Shown here one piece after another: positions 1 to 9,963 of a DNA stretch of 15,357 nt; position 1 is the stretch's first letter, and each line of letters starts with the position of its first letter. The position numbers and the translations under genes were made by a program. The notes below the pieces were generated by a model that worked only from the letters and a program-made list of their open reading frames with translations, was not told the origin of the DNA and made no database searches. Origin of the DNA: Chloroflexota bacterium (GTDB lineage Bacteria; Chloroflexota; UBA11872). The stretch lies in assembly GCA_028875175.1 (NCBI GenBank), contig JAPPFO010000026.1:1-15357 (forward strand), read 5' to 3'.

Positions 1-1147
1 GGTGCTCACTGCCCCACGGGACGGGATGCCCAAGAATGCCCCCATTGGCAACCGAGAGCGGTCCGACGCTTCGACTGAGCTGGAGCTCAAATCCTCGCAC
101 GAAGCCTCGCGCCAGGTCGGTTTCGTAAAACTCCTGGCAGTTCATCAGGCCGCCAATCGGGCCACGCTGCCCGTTGACGACTTCTTCGAACACGCCGCTG
201 ACAAATGCAACGGGATGAAACATCAAATAAGCGCCCACGACGCCGGAATTGTTCGCCAGGCCGTTTGGGAAGCGCGCCGAGGTTGAGTTGAGCAGAAGAC
301 GTGGCGTTCCCACGCCGTTCGCGGCCATCACAACTACACCGGCCGTATGGCTACGGCGCACGCCCTGGTCGTCGTAGTACATAGCTCCCGTAGCTCGTCC
401 GGTGCGGTCCACCGTTATCTGTTCAACGCGGGCGTGCGTGATCAGTTGCACGCCTTGGGCCAGAGCTTTCGGCCAGTACGTAACGTGCGCGCTGGACATG
501 GCGCCAATTGGGCAGCCAATGTCACAAGGCCCACAGCAGTTGCAGGGTGAGCGATTCTCTCCAAAAGGCTCGGAAATCAGCGCGTTGTCGCACGGCCACC
601 AGTGCCAGCCCAGCTTCTCCAGGCCACGGAGATACGCCTCACACCCGGCGTCGAAGGCCAGTGGCGGCGTCTGCCGCGGACTGCGTGGCGGATTGCCGGG
701 ATCGCCCGCCAAGCCCGATACGCCCACCATCGAATCGTTGAGGTCGTAATAGGGTTCCAGGTCCCAATACGTGAACGGCCAGTCGTCGGCCACGCCGTCC
801 AGCGTGCGCACGCGAAAGTCGGACGGCCGCATACGCGGAAAGTGCCCGCTCCAGTGCACCGTACTGCCGCCCACCGCGTTGACCATCAGCGGATAAATCG
901 GCGTCCCTCTGTTGTTGATGGGGTAATCCTCGGCCCAGCCGCGCACGTTCGGGTCCTTGGCGAACGATGTCTGCCGGGCGAGTTCGTAGTCAGGTCGGCT
1001 GTGCGCGTACTCCGAGGGCTCGACCCAGCGGCCTTGTTCCAGGCAGGTAACGCGTAGCCCCCGGCGCGAAAGCGACCAGGCCGCCGCGGCGCCCGAGGCG
1101 CCTGAACCAACGATCAGGACATCGGAATCAGATTCCGGCGCAGCCAT
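1..1147 (-). CDS. GMC family FAD-dependent oxidoreductase, N-terminal 382 aa (3' end outside window)
   Basis: This is a flavoprotein of the glucose-methanol-choline family, which oxidises alcohols or sugars. The ATG at 1145-1147 is followed directly by a Rossmann FAD motif (VLIVGSGASGAAAAWSL, about residues 10-26) with an acidic residue ending the second strand (CLEQGRW). The GMC stretch VNAVGGSTVHWSGH lies near residues 89-102, and MAANGVGTPRLLLNS matches the second GMC signature. The frame stays open to base 2, so the C-terminal substrate and catalytic His region is missing because of the window edge. Residues 202-212 read CNCCGPCDIGC. The Cys202-x5-Cys208-x3-Cys212 spacing is the one used for a 3Fe-4S cluster in FAD-dependent glucose dehydrogenase of the gluconate/fructose/glucose dehydrogenase group. 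This suggests electron transfer to a cytochrome or quinone rather than to oxygen. The substrate is unknown, and no small or cytochrome subunit is visible in the window. Confidence 0.93.
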   Translation of the reverse strand, partial: MAAPESDSDVLIVGSGASGAAAAWSLSRRGLRVTCLEQGRWVEPSEYAHSRPDYELARQTSFAKDPNVRGWAEDYPINNRGTPIYPLMVNAVGGSTVHWSGHFPRMRPSDFRVRTLDGVADDWPFTYWDLEPYYDLNDSMVGVSGLAGDPGNPPRSPRQTPPLAFDAGCEAYLRGLEKLGWHWWPCDNALISEPFGENRSPCNCCGPCDIGCPIGAMSSAHVTYWPKALAQGVQLITHARVEQITVDRTGRATGAMYYDDQGVRRSHTAGVVVMAANGVGTPRLLLNSTSARFPNGLANNSGVVGAYLMFHPVAFVSGVFEEVVNGQRGPIGGLMNCQEFYETDLARGFVRGFELQLSRSVGPLSVANGGILGHPVPWGSEH

Positions 1148-1176
1148 CGCATCGTTACCCGGACTCGATCGCCTGA

Positions 1177-1205
1177 AGCATACGAGCCGCGCCCCGGCGC
1201 GTCAG
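1177..1205 (-). promoter_or_regulatory. Candidate sigma-70-type promoter for the GMC gene
   Basis: On the minus strand CTGACG (1205-1200, 4 of 6 to TTGACA) and TATGCT (1182-1177, 4 of 6 to TATAAT) are separated by exactly 17 nt. This would put transcription start about 23 nt upstream of the GMC ATG. The -35 box overlaps the stop codon of the LiaF-like gene and the spacer contains a GC palindrome. Both boxes are weak and GC-rich genomes produce such matches by chance. Confidence 0.25.
1188..1201 (-). repeat. GC-rich palindrome directly after the LiaF-like stop codon
   Basis: The 14 bases immediately after the TGA form a perfect palindrome, CGCGCC-GG-GGCGCG on the minus strand, able to fold as a 5-bp stem with a 4-nt loop. 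No T-run follows, so it is not a standard intrinsic terminator. It could protect the 3' end of the transcript, cause pausing, or be coincidental. Confidence 0.4.
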
Positions 1206-1876
1206 TCTTTGATCGTCAGCCCGCCGAACAGGACGGTGCCTCGGATGCTGACCGTCGCCTCGTCCTCGGCGCCCGCGTCGTCGCGTTTGTCGTCAACGCC
1301 CCCAAACAGGGCCACAACGTCGTTGTGGACGGTCCAGTCCTCAGGTACCCGCAGTTCCACGCCACCGAACATGCAGGTCACGTCGATGACCGCCGGCGGC
1401 CGCTCGACGCGGGCCCTTCGCAGGTCGTATTCCGCCCCGCCGAAGAGCGTCGTGGTCTGCAAGCCAGTGAACGATCCATCCACTTCGTCATTCACGCTGT
1501 TGAACACCGCCACGTGATTCAACCCGCCGCCGGACCGGCCGGCTGCCCCACCGCCACCGAGTGACGCCCGTGTGGCGATAAGCAGCACGCCTGCGACGAT
1601 GATGAGCACCGGCCATACGGCCCCGCGAACGGCGTCCGGAACTTCGTCGAGCACCGAAAGCTGAACGGCGATCCCCAGGGCGATCAGAATCCAGGGACCT
1701 ATCGACCCGCGAAATCCACTACGAGCCAGCGCCCAAAGACCCAGGACGACAAGGAGCGATGGCGCGTATTCCCAGGGGCTGAAGTCGCCGAGTCCCAGGT
1801 TGCCCAGGAGCAGCAGCACCCCCACCGCCACCACAATCAGGCCGACGAAAACCCGACTCGAACCGCCGATGCTCAT
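1202..1876 (-). CDS. LiaF-like four-TM membrane protein with C-terminal FGG-repeat domain
   Basis: This is a 224-aa membrane protein resembling the LiaF/YvqF (cell-wall-active antibiotic response) family. Four hydrophobic segments lie near residues 10-28, 39-53, 60-77 and 85-103, followed by a Gly-rich linker (about 106-119). A soluble C-terminal domain then carries four turns with the same core: TLFGGAEYDL, CMFGGVELRV, ALFGGVDDKR and VLFGGLTIKD. This is the pattern expected of a small beta-solenoid. Two ATGs are adjacent. I chose the second (1874-1876) because GGAGG at 1882-1886 then sits 5 nt away rather than 2. LiaF proteins in Firmicutes restrain a LiaRS two-component system, but no kinase or regulator is nearby, so membrane-stress sensing is only an inference. 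A structural or lipid-associated role is equally possible. Confidence 0.87.
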   Translation of the reverse strand: MSIGGSSRVFVGLIVVAVGVLLLLGNLGLGDFSPWEYAPSLLVVLGLWALARSGFRGSIGPWILIALGIAVQLSVLDEVPDAVRGAVWPVLIIVAGVLLIATRASLGGGGAAGRSGGGLNHVAVFNSVNDEVDGSFTGLQTTTLFGGAEYDLRRARVERPPAVIDVTCMFGGVELRVPEDWTVHNDVVALFGGVDDKRDDAGAEDEATVSIRGTVLFGGLTIKD

Positions 1877-1881
1877 CATCT

Positions 1882-1886
1882 CCTCC
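1882..1886 (-). promoter_or_regulatory. Shine-Dalgarno site deciding the LiaF-like start
   Basis: The minus strand reads GGCGGAGGAG followed by ATGATG. The GGAGG core is 2 nt from the first ATG and 5 nt from the second, favouring the second as the initiator. It is one of only two strong SD sites I found; most genes here begin by overlap or short coupling. Confidence 0.65.
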
Positions 1887-1952
1887 GCCAGCGCTCAATT
1901 TCGCCCCGCCGCAGTGCCCGCCATACAGATGAAGTCACGGGTGGGTTCGGCT

Positions 1953-2924
1953 TCAATTCCAACGGTGCGTTTCCGGATCGATGGACGACGACGGGACCGA
2001 TTCCAGTTCTTCCCAGAGTTCGTCAGGAATTTCGAACGCGGCCAGGACCAGCGTCTTCTCAATGCGGTCGGGCCGGCTGGCGCCCACGATCGTCGAGACG
2101 ATCCGCGGATCCTTCAGCGAAAACTGCAGCGCGGCCGCCGCTAGCGGAATCCCGTAGCGATCACAGATGGCTTGCTGGCGCCGCGCACGCGCCACCATCT
2201 CGGACGACGCGGCCTGGTAGGCATACCGCGGATACGACTCCGGTCCGCGCGACAGGATGCCGCTCCCGTAGGGCGCCGCGTTCAGCACGGCCACATTGCG
2301 CATGGCCGCAATCTCCAGCAGCGGCTCGGCCGAGCGGTTCAGCAACGTGTAACGGTTGTGCGTGACGACCACCTCGAAGCAGCCGGTCTCGACGTAGCGG
2401 ATTTCCTGGTCGATCGGGCCGCCGGCAACGCCCAGGTGTTCGATCAGCCCTTCCGCCTTCAAGTCGAGCAGCACCTCCAGCGGGCCGCCGGGCGCGGTGA
2501 TGGCGTCAAAGGTCGAGTGCTCCGGATCGTGCAGGTGCAGGAGTTGCAGACGATCCAGGCCCAGCAGGTCCAGGCTCCGCTCAACCGAACGGCGCATCTG
2601 CGCTCCGCTGAAGTCGCCGGTCGTCAGGTCGCGGTCGGCCTTGGTTCCCACAACGTAGCCATCGGGAATCCCGCCATGCTCGCGAAGCACGATGCCGATA
2701 CGCCGCTCGCTTTCGCCGTCGCCATAGGACGCCGCGGTATCGATGAAGTTGATCGAACTCTCCAGCGTTTCCCGCACGGCCGCCAGAGCGTCCTTCTCCG
2801 CCACCGAGTAGGCAAAGGTCTCGGGCATGTCCCCAAGCGCCGCGGTGCCGATGCACAACGGCGTGACCCGCAGACCGGTCGTGCCCAGCGTGCGCAGCGA
2901 GAAATAGTCGCCGGGCGCCGACAT
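1953..2924 (-). CDS. Aldo/keto reductase
   Basis: This is a 323-aa NAD(P)H-dependent oxidoreductase of the aldo/keto reductase (TIM-barrel) superfamily. The N-terminal LGTTGLRVTPLCIGTAALG is the usual first strand and turn. The catalytic tetrad can be followed: Asp62 and Tyr67 in FIDTAASYG, Lys95 in VGTKADRD, and His132 in LLHLHDPE. The C-terminal section has the cofactor-binding STIVGASRPDRIEKT pattern. The local style (FIDTAASYGDGESERRIG, LHLHDPE) is closest to the group containing D-threo-aldose 1-dehydrogenase, L-fucose dehydrogenase and pyridoxal 4-dehydrogenase; the exact substrate cannot be assigned. Its ATG overlaps the TAA of the upstream 84-aa gene by one base (TAATG) and has no SD of its own, so translation is probably coupled. 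A 76-nt non-coding gap follows before the LiaF-like gene. Confidence 0.93.
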   Translation of the reverse strand: MSAPGDYFSLRTLGTTGLRVTPLCIGTAALGDMPETFAYSVAEKDALAAVRETLESSINFIDTAASYGDGESERRIGIVLREHGGIPDGYVVGTKADRDLTTGDFSGAQMRRSVERSLDLLGLDRLQLLHLHDPEHSTFDAITAPGGPLEVLLDLKAEGLIEHLGVAGGPIDQEIRYVETGCFEVVVTHNRYTLLNRSAEPLLEIAAMRNVAVLNAAPYGSGILSRGPESYPRYAYQAASSEMVARARRQQAICDRYGIPLAAAALQFSLKDPRIVSTIVGASRPDRIEKTLVLAAFEIPDELWEELESVPSSSIDPETHRWN

Positions 2925-3164
2925 TACGGCGGACCCGGAATAGGCGAACGCGAATCGCGGTCGGCTCGACGGCGCTCGCGCCCGGGCGTCGTCCGGCGAC
3001 CCTCGATAACTTCCATCGCAATCAACACCGTCGTATACGCCTCGCTAGCCACGCGGCCGTCATCTCCGGCGAACGACGACGGCAATCGCGAGTAGTCGCC
3101 GGCGGACATCTGATCGATACGCCGCCGCAGCCAGCTTCGCAGACGGTCCCAGGACTCGCCAGCA

Positions 3165-3178
<14 letters not shown>
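2924..3178 (-). CDS. Small uncharacterised protein (84 aa) between cca and the aldo/keto reductase
   Basis: I do not recognise this protein. It starts at an ATG (3176-3178) that overlaps the 3' end of cca by 14 nt. A strong SD (CGGAGG, core at 3185-3189) sits 6 nt upstream inside cca, and the stop TAA shares its last A with the aldo/keto reductase ATG. Residues 1-63 look like a folded helical unit (SWDRLRSWLRRRIDQMSAGD, then YTTVLIAMEVIEGRR). The last 20 or so are Arg/Pro-rich and probably disordered. There is no signal peptide, membrane segment or cysteine. The net positive charge would allow RNA or protein contacts, but that is only a possibility. SD and coupling on both sides support it as a real gene; conservation is unknown. 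Confidence 0.66.
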
Positions 3179-4562
<1,384 letters not shown>

Positions 4563-4584
4563 GAGATATGAGACGTCGCCCGGT

Positions 4585-7227
4585 TTAGGCGGTGCGCGAG
4601 ATTGGCCAGTGCCGGCGCCGCAGCGCGCCAGGCGCCGCACGCAGCGATGTTACACGCTCGCGTAGCCGGTCCCGAATCTCACGCGGACCTCCAACCAGCC
4701 GCCGCACCCCGATATCGGCCACAAAGGCCAGCAGGGCGATCGTGAGCCACTGCGCCCAGCCAAGCTGGGTTCCGCCGTCGCCGCGCAGTGCCAGCGCGGT
4801 CAGATCGCCGCTGGACTCAACGGTCACGCCGCCCGTCAACTCGGCTGCACGCCTCAGCACGCGGTGGTCCGGCGCGATGTGGCCAACTTCCGCCCCCACC
4901 GGAACCACGAGGCCCGATGTCGCCGCGCGCTCCTCACCAGCGCCGTCACGCTGGGACACCAGCACCTCGTACACCCCGGCGGGCAATCCCTCCAGGCTGC
5001 CCTCGTAGCGGCCGGGCCCTACCTGCTCGACGGTTAGGGACTGGCGGGTACCCTGCGGGCCTACGAGGGTCACACGCGTCTCGAGTTGGTTCAGAAACCG
5101 CCCGGATGCATCCACCGCGTCGACCTCGATCACCGCAACGCCATCCGCGTGGGTCGCCTGGATTCGAGGGCTGTCGCCGACACCACCCGTCAACGGGCTG
5201 ACCCACTGAACCGCCTGGCGCAGGAACGGGGCAAAGCCGTCCCAGCCAAGCCAAATGTCCGCCCAGTCGGTGCCCGCGTCCGACGTCCAGGCAATAGCGC
5301 GACCCCGCCCGTATTGCCATTGCGCCAGGATCGGATCGTTGTTGTCGGAAGTCAGCACGACTTCGGCCGTGGGCTTGGCTCGGGTCCGAACGTAGCCGCG
5401 CAGGTCCGGGAGCTCTTGCCCTGCCAGGCTGCCGGTGAACACCGGGCTTGGCGCGTCCATCCGCGGCTGGAACTCACGTTCCACCACCGCGAACTCGCCC
5501 GCCGTCAGCGTTTCCTGCGTCAGGACACGCGGAATCGAGCGCGGGTCCGGGACGTAGTAATAGCGGCCGTTTCCGACTCGCGCGATGCGCTCCAGCAATT
5601 CCTGGTCGGACTGCTGACCGATCGCGATCGCCGACACCGTGATGTCCCGGCGACGCAGCGAGCGCGTCAGGCCGTCAAAGTCGCCGTAGTGGGCACGTCC
5701 GTCGGTTAGCAGCACCACGTGCTTGACCGACGCGCTGACCTGATCCAGGCGAGACCTCGCGAAGAACATCGCCCGTGCCAGATCGGTGGATGTCCCCATC
5801 TGAATCCTGCGGATGCGGTTGATTGCCGCCCCTACATCCGCCGCCGAGGTCAGTTCGCGTGGCGGCACCACCCACTGCGAGTCGATGTCGAACGTCATCA
5901 CGCCCAGGATGTCGCCCTCTTCCAGCAGGTCCACCGCGTCCACCGCCGCCTCGATAGCCATATCGATCTTGGCGGCTCCTTCGCTTGCGCCCTCGGCCAT
6001 GCTTGACGATCGGTCGATGACCAGCACCAACGCCAGGCGCGGCTCCGGCGTTTCCTCGGTCGGGTCGGACCACACGGGCAATGCCTCATCCAGGGCAGTG
6101 CCCTGGTAGCCGCCGGCCGCAAAGCTGTCGGGTCCCCCCAGGACCACCAGACCCCGACCGCCCGCCACGTGCGCGCGCAACGCTTCAAGCGCGTCGGGCT
6201 CGAACGCGTCGGCCGGCACGTTGGAAAGCACGACAGCCTCGAACTGCCTGAGATCGACATCCCCAAGCGCGTTGGGGGCGACCTCCCTCACGTCAAAGTC
6301 TGCGGCCCGCAGCACGGCCCGGACCTGGGAGGTCTCGCCGATCGTGAGCACTCCACCGGGCTCGGCCACGCGTATGAACGCCTCGGCCACGTTGTTGGCC
6401 AGCCTCGGGTCGGCGTCCTCGAGAAGCTCTGCCCGCAGTCGGTGAAACCCAGGGGCAAGTCCTGCCAGCTCCACCCCGTACGTGCGCGTTCCGGAGTCGA
6501 CGACAATCGGCCCGTCGCTGATCAGGCGCGCACCGTCCCAGAGGCGCAGGCGCGCCGTAGTGCGCCGCTGTGAGGCGATTCGAACGCGCGCCTGCACTGC
6601 CGTGGCGCTATGAATAATGTTCGGGACCTCAACCGCCTGCACCACAAGGTCGGCGCCGCGCGTGGCCGCGGCCGGGATGACCGATATCGGCACGCCCCGC
6701 GCGGCGGCCGTCTGAACAGCCGACTCCAGCCCGGGTCCAGCGCCCGCGCCGTCGGAAATCAGCACCAGTTGCCCGCCCGCGTCGGGGTCGAGCAGGCCCA
6801 GCGCGGTCAGAATCCCCGCCTCGTAGTTGCTGTCGTGTCCCGCTAGGCCGGAGCGCAAGGGCGGGGCTTCCTCCAGGCGCTGCGGCGCGGCCAACACCGC
6901 GGTGCTGGCGCCAAACTGCACGGCCCCCACCGGCGCGTCCGCCCCAAACGCGTGAACGAAGGCGTCAATGATCCCGTGGGCATTCGCGCGCTCGGCCAGG
7001 AGCATGCTGTCGGACGTATCCACGACAAAGACCGTGGCGGGGCGGGTATCTCGTCCGATAGCAAAGCCGGCCAGGGCCAGAAGCATTGCGGTCAGACCAA
7101 TCAACCTCAGCAGGGTCGCCAGTCCCAGCCGAATCCGGGAGAGACGCGTGACGCTGAGCGACGTCACCCAGATGGCGACGGGCAGCGCCGCCAGCAGAAG
7201 GAGCACCCAGGGACGTTCCAGGACCAC
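4585..7227 (-). CDS. Large membrane protein with two VWA domains and a glutamine-amidotransferase-like domain
   Basis: This 880-aa protein has two N-terminal TM segments (about 8-24 and 39-57) joined by a basic loop. Next comes a VWA domain with MIDAS motif DTSDS (70-74) and LVLISDG. A class I glutamine-amidotransferase-like fold follows, with the typical LGGPDSFAAGGYQGT segment (around 363-377); its nucleophile position shows no Cys, so it is not expected to be an active amidase. A second VWA domain carries DRSSS (405-409), GVMTFDIDS and VVLLTDGRA. A beta-rich stretch, one C-terminal TM helix (about 827-841) and an Arg-rich cytosolic tail complete it. The positive-inside rule places both VWA domains outside the membrane. 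The GTG start lies 3 nt after the stop of the preceding VWA gene. VWA domains bind a divalent metal and protein ligands; the ligand is unknown. The layout matches the large VWA proteins of MoxR/Bat-type clusters. Confidence 0.91.
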   Translation of the reverse strand: MVLERPWVLLLLAALPVAIWVTSLSVTRLSRIRLGLATLLRLIGLTAMLLALAGFAIGRDTRPATVFVVDTSDSMLLAERANAHGIIDAFVHAFGADAPVGAVQFGASTAVLAAPQRLEEAPPLRSGLAGHDSNYEAGILTALGLLDPDAGGQLVLISDGAGAGPGLESAVQTAAARGVPISVIPAAATRGADLVVQAVEVPNIIHSATAVQARVRIASQRRTTARLRLWDGARLISDGPIVVDSGTRTYGVELAGLAPGFHRLRAELLEDADPRLANNVAEAFIRVAEPGGVLTIGETSQVRAVLRAADFDVREVAPNALGDVDLRQFEAVVLSNVPADAFEPDALEALRAHVAGGRGLVVLGGPDSFAAGGYQGTALDEALPVWSDPTEETPEPRLALVLVIDRSSSMAEGASEGAAKIDMAIEAAVDAVDLLEEGDILGVMTFDIDSQWVVPPRELTSAADVGAAINRIRRIQMGTSTDLARAMFFARSRLDQVSASVKHVVLLTDGRAHYGDFDGLTRSLRRRDITVSAIAIGQQSDQELLERIARVGNGRYYYVPDPRSIPRVLTQETLTAGEFAVVEREFQPRMDAPSPVFTGSLAGQELPDLRGYVRTRAKPTAEVVLTSDNNDPILAQWQYGRGRAIAWTSDAGTDWADIWLGWDGFAPFLRQAVQWVSPLTGGVGDSPRIQATHADGVAVIEVDAVDASGRFLNQLETRVTLVGPQGTRQSLTVEQVGPGRYEGSLEGLPAGVYEVLVSQRDGAGEERAATSGLVVPVGAEVGHIAPDHRVLRRAAELTGGVTVESSGDLTALALRGDGGTQLGWAQWLTIALLAFVADIGVRRLVGGPREIRDRLRERVTSLRAAPGALRRRHWPISRTA

Positions 7228-7230
7228 GGG

Positions 7231-9069
7231 TCAGCGAACTCCCCGGACCCGATGGAAAATCCACCATTCGACCAACACCAGGGTCAGCGCCAGAACGGCT
7301 ACCCACGGCCACAGTTCTATCTGGTCCTGGATTCGCTGGGGTGAGTCGACCGTCGCACTCGACCCCGCCGCAGCCCCGCCTCGCGCCGGTCGAGTCGCCA
7401 GTCCCGGAGCAAACTCTATCGACGTCTGGGCCATCAGTTCCTGCCCAACGAACTGGCGAACCGTATAGACCCCGGGGACCGTCACTTCAAGGACCGCCGG
7501 CTCCGGCAGCGTGAACTCAGTCAAGTCCCCGCCCGGATCGGTTACGGCGACTCGATCGGCCCGCGGATGCGGGACGAGCCGGGCCGGCCGCCCCGGTTCC
7601 AGGTCGGCCCCGTCCGGCAAGGGCGAAAATGGATCGGCCCAACGCACCACGTTGGACCAGAACACCGGAAACCAGGGTGCTTGCGTTACCCCGGGGCCGG
7701 CCACGTCGAATCCGATCACGGCGGTGCGGCGACCATAAGCAATCCCGTGCGCGAGCAACGCGCGGTCGCCCACGCTCAGGTCCACCTGCGCCCAGGGAGG
7801 TACCGCATAGGTCACGTCCGAGTCGGACACCAGGTCGCCAACGTCGACCGACTTCAGGAGCGGGCTGTCCGCGACCGCCAATGGACGCGTGTCGGCATTG
7901 GCCGGCGAATCCAGGCCAAGTGCCGGCATGGCCCGAGGCTGGACGAAAACGGCAGAGGCGGAAGGCAGAAACTCGGGCGTGAACCCCTGGAACACGTAGA
8001 AGTCCGCGGACAAGTTCGCCTGGTCGTACGAATCGACAGCTATGGCCTGCGCCGTAACCGCCGGCACGGCCTGCAATGCCCGAATGATTGGCCAGGGTTC
8101 GTTGCCGACCACCACCACCGACAGCTCTGACGGCTCGTCCAGCGAGGCAAACGCCAGGTTGTCGGCCGGCAGTCCGTCGTCGGGCGCGCGAACTTCGGCC
8201 TGGTAGCCCACCGCCGCGGGCAGGTCGTCGAACACCAGGATCTCGCGTGCCCCGGCGGCCAGCTCGATCGCCCTGCTCGTCGGCGAGCCGCGGCCCGCCG
8301 ATACCAGCACCTCGGCCACCGCGTCTGTCATCCCGTGGTTTCGAGCCACGACCACGCCCTGCACGGCGCCTGGGTCATCGAGCCGTCGCCGGACCTGGAA
8401 CGACGCCAGCGCAACGTTCGGCGCCGGCTCGCCGACCACGACCGTCCGGACCCCGGCATACACGGGATCCGAAGCCTCGGCCGGCGGCTGATCCGTGAAC
8501 AGCGCCACCACGCCGCCCGCCGTCGGGTTGGCCAGCGAGCGCGCCATGTCCAGCGCCGCGTCCAGCCGTCCGTTCGAAGCTTCCGGCTCTACCCCGCCAA
8601 GAAATCGGGTCACTGCGGCCCGATCACTGGTCTGTGCGACAAGCGTTCGCGGAACCGCACCGGCGGTTATCAGCGACATGCGCCGGTCGTCGTCGAGCGA
8701 GATCACAAACGCGGCGGCCTCATCGCGGGCGCGCTCGATTCGCGGCGTCCCCTCGCCGTCGGCTATGGCCATCGACGCCGAAACATCCATCACGATTGCC
8801 ACTGGTGGGCCCAATTCAACCGTGGCCAGGCGCTCCGGCCGCGCCAACGCCAGCGCAAACACGACCACAGCCAGCAACTGGAGCAGAAGCACGGAGTGCC
8901 GGCGCAGCCAGGCCAGCCAGGTGTCGTCGGCTCGCGCCCGCAGCGTGCGCCGCCAGACCAACAGCGAAGCCACCACGATGCGCTGTCGGCGTGGACGCAG
9001 CAGGAAAAACGCCAGCACCGCCAGGGTCAGTCCCGCCCACGCCAGGGCGAGCGGCGCCGCCCAGGTCAC
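7231..9069 (-). CDS. BatA-like VWA-domain membrane protein
   Basis: This 612-aa membrane protein has an N-terminal BatA-type (aerotolerance regulator N-terminal) region: TM helix 7-24, basic loop RPRRQRIVVASLLVWRR, and a second TM at about 59-77. A VWA domain follows with MIDAS motif DVSAS (95-99) and ALFTDQPP near its end. Next are a beta-sandwich-like stretch and a segment that looks like a degenerate amidotransferase fold (LSVVVVGNEPWPIIRAL, then FYVFQGFTPEFLP). A final TM (LWPWVAVLALTLVLVEWWIF) ends near the C-terminus. The basic loop between the first two TMs places the VWA domain outside the cytoplasm. Its GTG start overlaps the TGA of the DUF58 gene by 4 nt (GTGA). In MoxR/Bat clusters such proteins are thought to act with the MoxR ATPase in envelope protein assembly or stress tolerance; here that role is inferred from context. 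Confidence 0.91.
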   Translation of the reverse strand: MTWAAPLALAWAGLTLAVLAFFLLRPRRQRIVVASLLVWRRTLRARADDTWLAWLRRHSVLLLQLLAVVVFALALARPERLATVELGPPVAIVMDVSASMAIADGEGTPRIERARDEAAAFVISLDDDRRMSLITAGAVPRTLVAQTSDRAAVTRFLGGVEPEASNGRLDAALDMARSLANPTAGGVVALFTDQPPAEASDPVYAGVRTVVVGEPAPNVALASFQVRRRLDDPGAVQGVVVARNHGMTDAVAEVLVSAGRGSPTSRAIELAAGAREILVFDDLPAAVGYQAEVRAPDDGLPADNLAFASLDEPSELSVVVVGNEPWPIIRALQAVPAVTAQAIAVDSYDQANLSADFYVFQGFTPEFLPSASAVFVQPRAMPALGLDSPANADTRPLAVADSPLLKSVDVGDLVSDSDVTYAVPPWAQVDLSVGDRALLAHGIAYGRRTAVIGFDVAGPGVTQAPWFPVFWSNVVRWADPFSPLPDGADLEPGRPARLVPHPRADRVAVTDPGGDLTEFTLPEPAVLEVTVPGVYTVRQFVGQELMAQTSIEFAPGLATRPARGGAAAGSSATVDSPQRIQDQIELWPWVAVLALTLVLVEWWIFHRVRGVR

Positions 9070-9963
9070 GCCAGGGTTCCGTGCTCGCGCAGGCGTCGCA
9101 GCACGACGTCCTCCACCGGCCAGTTCGACCGGATCGGCACATAGCGCACGTGCCGGCGATGACAGAACCGCTGCAAGTCGCTGGTCCAGTCGCCGATTGC
9201 CTGGCGGTAGCTGCGCAGCAGATCCACGTCGCCGAGCACTTCCAGCGCGTCGCCGCCTTCCGCGTCGACGAGTTCCACCTCATCGGCGAAAACCGGATTG
9301 ACGAATTCGTCGTCAAGCACGTGGATCACCGTCACTTCGTGACCACGCTGGGCAAGCGACCCGATGGCCCGCGGAGCGTCGGGAGCCAGGAGATCGGAAG
9401 CCAGCACCGCAACTCCGTGCGGGAGAGCCCGGGCGTTGTAGGCGGTCACGGCGCGCGAGAGCCCGGTTTCACCCGACGGTCGTTGGCGCTCCAGGAACTC
9501 GAACAAGCGGGCGACGTAGGCCTCCCCTTGCCGGGGCGCGAACGTCTCGCCCAGGTCGTTACCCAACGCGGCCCCCGCCACAACGTCGCGGCTGGCCAGC
9601 GCCGTCCACCCCAGCGCCGCCAACACAGCCTGCCCGGCTGCCATTTTCGCCGGCGCGCCGGATGCCATCGAACCGCTGACGTCCAGCAGCAGGTGCACGA
9701 CCAGCGTCTCTTCCGACTCTCGCACCTTTACGAATAGCTCGTCGGTGCGGGCGTAGATGTTCCAGTCAATCTGACGGTAGTCGTCGCCGGGGCTGTAGGA
9801 CCGGTGATCGGCGAACTCCAGCGATGAGCCGGTCGCCCGGCTGCGCCGCCCTCCCGTGTGCAGGTGCCCGTGCGGACGCTGCGAAACCAGCGAGAGATTG
9901 GCCAGCTTGGCGCGCAGCGCGGCGTCTGGCGCAAACGCCGGCAACGCGGCGCCGGCGCTGCGC

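Noticed and set aside
1188..1201. Intrinsic terminator after the LiaF-like gene
   Set aside because: The palindrome gives a short stem with no following T-run, so I list it only as a palindrome.
1880..1952. Promoter for the LiaF-like gene in the gap after the aldo/keto reductase
   Set aside because: I looked for -35/-10 pairs with 16-18 nt spacing and found only poor matches; apart from the SD site the gap holds nothing I can support.
2172..3095. 307-codon open frame on the plus strand opposite the aldo/keto reductase
   Set aside because: The opposite frame has a full catalytic tetrad and normal family length; the plus-strand product has no recognisable motif and arises from high GC in third positions.
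4563..4640. 26-residue N-terminal extension of cca from an upstream GTG
   Set aside because: It would overlap the VWA gene by 56 nt, has no SD, and its residues lack similarity to the usual start of the family, which lies just ahead of the GGxVRD motif.
8335..9737. Two long plus-strand open frames opposite the BatA-like and DUF58 genes
   Set aside because: Their products are Arg/Gln/Pro-rich without domains, while the minus strand carries clear VWA and DUF58 motifs.
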